Origin: Struthio camelus
Taxonomy: Eukaryota > Chordata > Aves > Struthioniformes > Struthionidae
Direction of reading: 5' to 3'
Assembly (NCBI RefSeq): GCF_040807025.1
Contig: NC_090943.1
Span: forward strand, 622,501-686,500
Length of the DNA: 64,000 nucleotides
The notes below the pieces were generated by a model. It made no database searches, was not told where the DNA came from, and saw only the letters and a program-made list of their open reading frames with translations. Shown piece by piece: positions 53,601-62,600 of the stretch (within the stretch, counting starts at the first letter, position 1; each line of letters opens with the position of its first letter). The translations under genes and the position numbers were made by a program.

Positions 53601-56600
53601 CAGCCCGGCTCGCAGGGCTCCTCGTCCTGGCAGGCGATGCCCTCCTGCAGGTCCCAGCAGTGGCGCGGGCAGCGGGTGGCGCAGGCCACCAGGGCCATGC
53701 CGGGCGGGCAGCTCTCGCCTGGGAGACGGTGCAGCGCGTCAGCCCGGCGCCGGGCGCATCGGGCCGCGGCGCCGCCGGGCCGTGCGTGCCGCGCTGCGCC
53801 GTGGCCGTACCGCAGGGCTGGGCGTTGCAGGCGCGCACGCGGTGCCGCTCGCCCCGGCAGTGCCGCCCGCCGTTCTTGGGCGGGGGGCCGGTGCAGGCGC
53901 GCGTGCGGACGGCGCGGCCCCCGCCGCACGTCCGGTCGCACCGCGACCAGGGGCTCCACTTGGACCAGGCGCCGTCCACTGCGGCCGGGAAGCAGGCGGA
54001 GGGGGCGGGGGGGGGGTTAGGGCACGGGCAGGGGTGGGGGGTCACCCCGGCCCGCGCCCCCCGCGCCGGCCCCCACCTCGGCAGGGCTGCAGGCTGCAGC
54101 GGCGGCGCTGGGCGTGGGCGCTGAGCACGGCCTCGCACCAGCGGCCCCCCGGCCCGGGGGGGGTGTAGGCGCGCAGGCGCTGCTGCAGGCCCCCGCCGCA
54201 GCTGCGGGAGCACGCGCCCCACGGCCCCCACGGCGTCCACGAGCAGTTCACGCCGGCACACTCCTCTCCCCGGCACGGCGCCGCCGCTGCGGGGACACGG
54301 CACCGTCGGGGGGGGCACGGCCGGCGGCGGCCCCCAGACCCCCCCCCGGCAGTGGGGCAGGCAGGACGTCCCCCCCCATGGCAGTGGGGCAGGTGGGCTG
54401 GTCCCCCCCACCCAGCAGTGGGGCAGATGGAGGGTCCCAGACCTTCCCCCCCAGCCGTGGGGCAGATGGATGGTCCGAGACCCCCCCCCATGGCAGTGAG
54501 GCAGATCGAGGGTCCCAGACCCCCCCCAGCAGTGGGGCAGCCGGGATGGTCCCAGACCCCCCTGGCAGTGGGGCAGGCAGGACGCCCCCCCCCATGGCAG
54601 TGGGGCAGATCGAGGGTCCCAGACTCCCCCCCAATGGCAGCAGGGCAGGTGGGCTGGTCTCCCCCACCCAGCAGTGGGGCAGATGGAGAGTCCCAGACCT
54701 CCCCTAGCAGTGGGGCAGGGGGACCAGTTCCCCCCTCCCAGCAGTGGGGTAAGCAGGATGGTCCCAGGACCCCCCCGGCAGCGGAGCAGGGGGGCCGGTC
54801 CCCCCCTGCAGTGGGGCAGGTGGGCCGGTCCCAGACCCCCATCAGCAGCGGGGCAGGGGGGCCGGTCCCAGACCCCCCCCGCAGTGGGGCAGGGGGGCCA
54901 GTCCCAGACCCCCACCAGCAGCGGAGCAGGGGGGCTGGTCCCCCCCTGCAGTGCGGCAGGGGGGCCGGTCCCAGACCCCCCCCAGCAGCGGGGCAGGGGG
55001 GTTGGTCCCAGATGCCCCCAGCAGCAGGGCAAGGGGGCCAGTCTCCCCCCCGCAGTGGGGCAGGGGCCGGCCCGGGCCCCTCACCTGCGCAGTGGGGCAG
55101 GTTGCAGGGCAGCTCCTGGAAGGTCTCCCCCGTGCAGCCGGCTGCCGCGGCGCAGGAGCGCGTGCGGGTTTTGGTGGCGGGGGCGCGGGGCTCGGTGCAG
55201 GTTCGGGAGCAGGGGCTCCAGGGGGTCCAGGGGCTGAAGGCCTCCTGGTCACCTGGCCGGGGCAGGGGGTGGCGGGGGGCGCTCGGTGCTGGCCAAGGCA
55301 GCCGGCCCCCTCCGCCCCCCGCGCAGGGACCGCGGCCCCCGGACCGTGCCCTCACCTGGCGCACCGGGGCCGGGCTCCTCCGTGGGGACGGCCACCGCTG
55401 CGGAGGGCAGGGCACACGGCGCTGACCCCCGCCGCCCTGCCCGGCCCCGTCACGGGGATGGGCTCCGACCCCCGGCAGGCCAGAGGGGACGGGGATGGGC
55501 TCTGACCCCCAAACAGGAGGAGGGGATGGGGATGGGCTCCGACCCCCAGCGGGACAGAGGGGACGGGGATGGGCTCCGACCCCCACCAGGAGGAGGGGAC
55601 AAGGATGGGCTCGGATCCCCAGCATGGAGGACAGGATGGGGATGGGCTCGGACCCCTGGTGGGACAGAGGGGACAGGGATGGGCTCTGACCCCCAGTGGG
55701 ACAGAGGGGAGGGGATGGGCTCCGACCCCCAACCAGGAGGAGAAGGACTCAGACCCCCAACCAGGAGGAGGGGACGGGGATGGGCTCCGACCCCCAGCGG
55801 GATGGAGGGGACGGGGATGGGCTCCGACCCTCAGTGGGATGGAGGGGACGTGGATGGGCTCCGACCCTCAGTGGGATGGAAGGGAATTGAAGGGATGGGG
55901 ATGGGCTCAGACCCCCAACCAGGAGGAAAGGACAGGGATGGGCTCAGACCCTCAGCGGGACAGAGGGGACGGGGATGGGCTCAGACCCCCAGCGGGATGG
56001 AGGGGATGGGGATGGGCTCAGACCCTCAGCGGGATGGAGGGGACGGGGATGGGCTCCAACCCCCAACCAGGAGGAAAGGACGGGGATGGGCTCCGACCCC
56101 CAGCGGGACAGAGGGGACGGGGATGGGCTCCGACCCCCAAACAGGAGGAGGGGATGGGGATGGGCTCAGATCCCCAGCAGGGAGGACAGGATGGGGATGG
56201 GCTCGGACCCCCGGTGGGACAGAGGGGACGGGGATGGGCTCAGACCCTCAGTGGGATGAAGAGGACAGGGATGGGCTCCAACCCCCGGCAGGCTGGAGGG
56301 GATGGTGATGGGCTCCGACCCCCGGTGGGACCCCGGCCCACCTTCGCAGTCGGGCGCCTGGCAGTACTTGGTGTCGGTGCGGGGCCCGGCGCAGTCGCGG
56401 CCGCCGCGGGCGGGCGGCGGGTTGGTGCAGGCCCGCGTGCGGCTCATGTGGCCCAGCCCACCGCAGGTGCGCGAGCAGCCGCTCCAGGGGCTCCAGGGCG
56501 TGAAGCCGCCGTCCCGCGGGCACCGGGGCTCCGCGCAGCTCAGGCGGCCGTGCAGGCAGGTGCTGCGGGGCGAGAGATGCGCGTGGCACCGTGGCCGGGT

Positions 56601-59600
56601 GCAAGGCTGCAGTGTGGGATGGCAGCACAGGGATACAGCGCAGGGATGCAGTGCAGGGATGCAACACGAGGATGCAGTGTGGGGATGCAGTGTGGGGATG
56701 TAGTGCAAGGATGGCCCACAGGGCTGCAATGCGGGGGAATGCAGCGCGGGGGTGCAGCGTGGGGATGCAGTGCAGGCATGCAGTGCAAGGATGCAACATG
56801 AGGGTGCAGTGCAAGGATGCAGCGTGGGGGTGCAGCGTGGGGGTGCAGTGCAGGGATGCGGCGTGGGGGTGCAGTGCAGGGATGCAGCGTGGGGGTGCAG
56901 CGTGGGGGTGCAGTGCAGGGATACGGCGTGGGGATGCAGTGCAGGGATGCAGTGCGGGGTGCAGGCGCGGGTGGGCTCACCAGTTGGTGCAGGCAGAGAG
57001 GAGGGTGCTGCCGTGCGGCACCTCCTGGCCCAGCGCCACGGGGGTCCCCGGGGGGCCGGCGAGGGCCGGCGCCGCGCTGGGCTCGGCGGAGCCGTTGTGC
57101 AGCTCCCGCAGGACCTCGTCGGTCAGCGCGCAGGGACACTCCTGCGAGGGCCAGACCCAGCGCGCCCCCGGCACCCGGGCACGGGCGGCACCCGCATCCC
57201 ACCCAGCACCCGCAGCCCCACCCAGCACCCGCAGCCCCACACAGCCCCACAGACTCACCCAGCACCCACAGACTCACCCAGCACCCTCATCCCACTCAGC
57301 ACCCGCAGCCCCACACAGCACCCGCAGACCCACACAGCCCTACAGACCCACCCAGCACCCTCATCCCACCCAGCACCCGCAGCCCCACCCAGCACCCACA
57401 GCCCCACACAGCCCCACAGACCCACCCAGCACCCACAGCCCCACACAGCCCCACAGACCCACACAGCACCCACAGCCCCACCCAGCACCCACAGCCCCAC
57501 ACAGCACCCTCATCCCACCCAGCACCCGCAGCCCCATACAGCCCCACAGACCCACACAGCACCCACAGACCCACCCAGCACCCTCATCCCACCCAGCACC
57601 CGCAGCCCCACACAGCCCCACAGACCCACACAGCACCCACAGACCCACCCAGCACCCTCATCCCACCCAGCACCCGCAGCCCCACCCAGCACCCATAGCC
57701 CCACACAGCCCCACAGACCCACCCAGCACCCACAGACCCACACAGCACCCTCATCCCACCCAGCACCCGCAGCCCCACACAGCCCCACAGACCCACACAG
57801 CCCCACAGACCCACCCAGCCCCACAGACCCACACAGCCCCACACAGCACCCACAGACCCACCCAGCACCCTCATCCCACCCAGCACCCACAGACCCACCC
57901 AGCATCCACAGCCCCACACAGCCCCACAGCCCCACACAGCACCCACAGACTCACCCAGCACCCGCAGCCCCACACAGCCCCACAGACCCACCCAGCACCC
58001 ACAGACCCACACAGCACCTGCAGCCCCACCCAGCCCCACAGCCCCACCCAGCCCCACCCAGCACCCACAGCCCCACACAGCCCCACAGACCCACCCAGCA
58101 CCCACAGCACCACCCAGCACCCACATCCCACCCAGCACCCACAGCCCCAGGCAGCACCCTCATCTCACCCAGCACCCACAGCCCCAAGCAGCACCCTCAT
58201 CCCAGGCAGCACCTGCATCCCACACAGCACCCTCATCCCGAGCAGCACCCACTGCCCCACCCAGCACCCTCAGCCCGAGCAGCACCCACATCCCAAGCAG
58301 CCCCACAGCCCCAAGCAGCACCCGCATCCCACCCAGCACCCTCATCCCAAGCAGCACCCTCATCCCAAGCAGCACCCACAGCCCCACCCAGCACCCTCCT
58401 CCCGAGCAGCACCCACAGCCCCACCCAGCACCCTCCTCCCAAGCCGCACCCACTGCCCCACCCAGCACCCTCATCCCAAGCAGCACCCTCATCCCATGCA
58501 GCACCCTTGTCCCAGACAGCACCCACAGCCCCACCCAGCACCCTCATCCCAAGCAGCACCCTAATCTCAAGCAGCACCCGCATCCCAAGCAGCTCCCACA
58601 GCCCCACACAGCACCCACAGCCCCAGCAACACCCTCATCCCAAGCAGCACCCTCATCCCACCCAGCACCCGCATCGCATGCAGCATCCTCTTCCCCAAGC
58701 AGCACCTACAGACCCACCCAGCACCCTTATCACAAGCAGCACCCTCGTCCCACCCAGCACCCTTGTCCCACCCAGCACCCTCATCCCAAGCAGCACCCAC
58801 AGCCCCACCCAGCACCCTCATCCCAAGCAGCACCCACAGCCCCACCCGGCAGCCTCATCCCACGCAGCACCCTTGTCCCAGCCAGCACCCTCATCCCACA
58901 CAGAACCCTCATCCCAAGCAGCACCCGCATCCCACCCAGCACCCACAGCCCCAAGCAGCATCCTCATCCCACCCAGCACCCTCATCCCATGTGGCACCCT
59001 CACCCCAGGCAACACCCTCATCCCGAGCAGCACCCTCATCCCACCCAGCACCCAGAGCCCCACTCAGCACCCACAGCCCCAAGCAGCACCCTCATCCCAG
59101 GCAGCACCCACAGCCCCACCCAGCACCCACTGCCCCACCCAGCACCCTCATCCCACCCAGCACCCACAGCCCCACCCAGCACCCTCCTCCTGCACAGCCC
59201 CCTCCTCCCCAGCAGCCCCCGCAGCCCCAGGCAGCCCGCTGGTCGCCGCTGCCCCCTGGACCCGCGGGCCGCGCCGGGCGGCAGCGCCGCTCACCTGGAG
59301 GCAGGCGCCGCGGTGCAGGAAGGTGCCGCGGGGGCAGTGGCAGCCCTGGTCGCAGCCCTCGGCCGAGCACGCCACGCGGCCCGCCAGGTGGGCGCAGCTG
59401 TAGGGGCAGCCCTCGCCCCGCCGGCACTCGCGGTACAGCCGCCCCGCCGGGCAGCCCGCCTCTGCGGGCCGCGGTGCACGGGGCTGAGCCGCCGGCCGCC
59501 CCCTGCCCGGCGGCCCCCCGCGGCCCCCGCCGCACTCGAGCCCGTACTCACCGCGGCACACCTGGATGTTGCACGCCTTGCTCTGCACGGCCAGCCCCTG

Positions 59601-62600
59601 GCAGCCCGGCCGGCGGCAGAGCCGGCTGCGGAGCTGCTCGCCGCCGCCGCAGGACACGCTGCACGGCCCCCACGGGGCCCACTCGCCCCACGGCTCCTCC
59701 TCTGCGGGGCGCAGGGGCCAGGAGAGCGGGGCTAGCGCAGAGCCTCGCGCAGCGCCGGCCTGGGGCCGCGCGCCCTGCGGGCTTTGGGGCTGCCTCTCGC
59801 CCCGCGCCGGCCCCCACGCCGACCCCAGCTCCCCTCCCGGGGCAGGGCTGGACGTGCTGGGCCCCAGCGGGATTGCCCGCGCTGCGCTGCACTGCACTGC
59901 GCAGCCCCACACTGCCCCGAGTGGCATTGCACCCCACGCTGCAGCACAGTGCCCTGCATGGCGCTGCGCTATGCTGCGCTGCATTGGACTGCGCGGCGCC
60001 ACATGGCACCACACTGCATGACACTGCGCTGAACTGCTCTGCACTGCACCACAGTACACCGCACTGCACAACAGTGAGCTGCCCCGCATTGCACCACACT
60101 GCATGGCACTGCGCTGCCCAGCATTGCACCATGCAGCACGACATCACGCTGCATGGCGCTGCACTGAACTGTTCTGCATTGCATTGAACTGCACCGCACC
60201 ACGTGGCACTGCATTGCCCAGCATTGCACCACGCTGCGTGGCACTGCACTAAACTGTTCTGCATTGCACAACACTGCGCCACGCTGCGTGGCACTGCGGT
60301 GATCTGTCCAGCATTGCACCATGCAGCATGCCGCCTCACTGCACGGCATTGCACTAAACTGCTCTGCATTGCACCACAGTACACCACATCGCATGGCACT
60401 GCACTGCCCGGCATTGCACCACGCTGCACCATGCTGTGCGGCACTGCGCTGCCCAGCATTGCAGCACACTGCACCGCGCTGTGTGGCACTGCACTGCCTG
60501 GCATTGCACCACGCTGCACCGCACTGTGCGGCACTGCACTGCCCAGCATTGCACTACGCAGCATCGCACGGCTCTGCAGGGCACCACACGGCATCCTGTG
60601 GCCCCGCACAGCCCCTCAGGGCAGTGCACTGCACAGCATGGCACCTCGCTGCACCCCAAGCCGGCCCCGTGAAACCCACCGCTGCCCCTCCAGCCCAGCC
60701 CCGCGCCCCTCACCTGGGCAGGCGCCCTCTGCGGGGCAGGCGCGCCGGTGCTGGCTTTGCCCGGGGCAGCCCCGGCCCCCGTGCTGCGGCGCCGGGTTGC
60801 TGCACTCGCGGGAGCGGAGCTGGGTGCCGGCGTGGCAGCCGGGGGCGCAGGGCGTCCACGGCCCCCAGGGGCTCCAGCCGCCATCTGCGCGGCAGCCAGG
60901 CGCCGCGCGGCACCGCAGCTGCCCGGCCTCGCACGTGCTGCAGGAGGGACGGCGGCGTCAGGCGGAGCCGGGGGGCCCTGGCCCCGGGGCCGGACGCCAG
61001 CAGGACGAGCGGGACGAGGGCGCTCACCAGTTCTGGCAGGGCCCGCGCACGCTCTCGCCGGGCTGCAGGATTTCCCACGGCACCATCCCGTCCCCGGCCG
61101 AGGCGTTGGCCGCCCGGGGGGACCCTGTGGGCAGACAGGCGTCGCCCCCAGCCCGGACTGCACCGTGCACGCGCAGTGGGGAGCTACCGGGGGCTCCCGC
61201 CTGCCCCGTCCTTGCTGGGCCCCTTCCTCCCGCCCCTCGCAGCATGCGCCCCCGGCCCTGCCACCCCTCGCACACCGCCCCTGAGGCCCGCCCCGGCCCC
61301 GGTCACTGGGTCTGGCACGCGGTGCATGATCCCCGTGGGGTGGCCGGACCCCCCCACGGCGTGGGGCCAGCACTGGGTGCAGCCCGTCCGCTGTGAAGGG
61401 GCTCCCCGGGCATCCGAGCGCTGCAGCCCCCAGCACTCACCCGGCGAGCTGTCCCCCAGCGAGCTGTCACCCAGCATGGTGTCGCCGGGCAAGGCGTCAC
61501 CCGGCGAGCTGTCACCCAGCGAGCTGTCACCCAGCATGGTGTCACCGGGCAAGGCGTCACCCGGCGAGCTGTCGCCCAGCGAGCTGCTGCGGTACTTGCA
61601 GCGGCAGCGGGCTGGGCTCACGCATGCGCCGTCCTGGAGGAGCAGCCCGGGCGGGCAGGCGCAGGCGGGCTGGCACCGCGGGCTCTCCAGGCAGGCCGTG
61701 TCCTCGTGCAGGTCCTCGCAGGAGCGGGGACAGGGCTTGCCGCAGGCGAAGGACACTTGGCCCCCGCCGCAGTCTGGGGTGGAGGGGGGCACAGCATCAG
61801 CGCCCGTGCCGCCCCAGCGGGTGTGCAGGCGGGTGAGGGGACACGCTCCGAGCTGGCCCCGGGGCAGTGCCCTGGGCTGTGCACCGTGCACCGTGCACCG
61901 TGCACCACGCAGCAGCCGCAGGTTGCAGGGCTGCAGGGCTGGCGGGCACCACGCGTCACCCTGGAGCGAGGGGGGGGCCGGGGGCCGGCTGCCCGCTCAC
62001 CTTCGCAGGCGCTGCTGCCCTCCGGGCAGGGGCGGCTCTGGCGGGCTTCCCCGGCGCACGGCAGGCCCCCGAAGCGGGCGGCGGGGCTGGTGCAGTGCCG
62101 GGCGCGCACCGCCTGCCCCGCGCAGCCCCCGCAGGGTGACCAGGGCCCCCAGGCGCTCCAGGCCCCGTGCACTGCGAGCGAGACGGGGCGCTGAGACGTG
62201 GGGCACGGGGCGGGCAGGGCAGCCTGCGGGGCGCCCCGGCACGAGCCTCCGGCACACACCTACCGGGGCAGGCGGCGGCGGCGGCCGGGCAGTCCTTGCG
62301 CTGGCGCTGGACCCCGGTGTCCCCGTGCTGCTCCTGCTGGCCGGCACACGCCTCGCCGCCCCGCTCCGGCTTGGGGCAGGAGCAGGCGCGGTAGCGGCTC
62401 GTCGCCTCGCCGCCGCAGGTCCGCGAGCAGGGCGTCCACGGGGACCAGTCGCACCAGCCGCCGGGCACTGGGGAGAGCCGGGCGAGCGCTGGCGGCTTGG
62501 GGCAGCGGGGGACACCCCGCCGCGCGAGCCCCTCCGTCTCCCCGCAGCACCCCGCGCTCCACCCCAGCAGGTCCTGAGCCGCCGCCGTCCCTCCGGCTTT

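Noticed and set aside
56752-59403. 883-codon + strand open frame
   Set aside because: Entirely produced by the Pro/Ala/His/Ser-coding low-complexity array and antisense SSPO exons. No motif and repetitive throughout.
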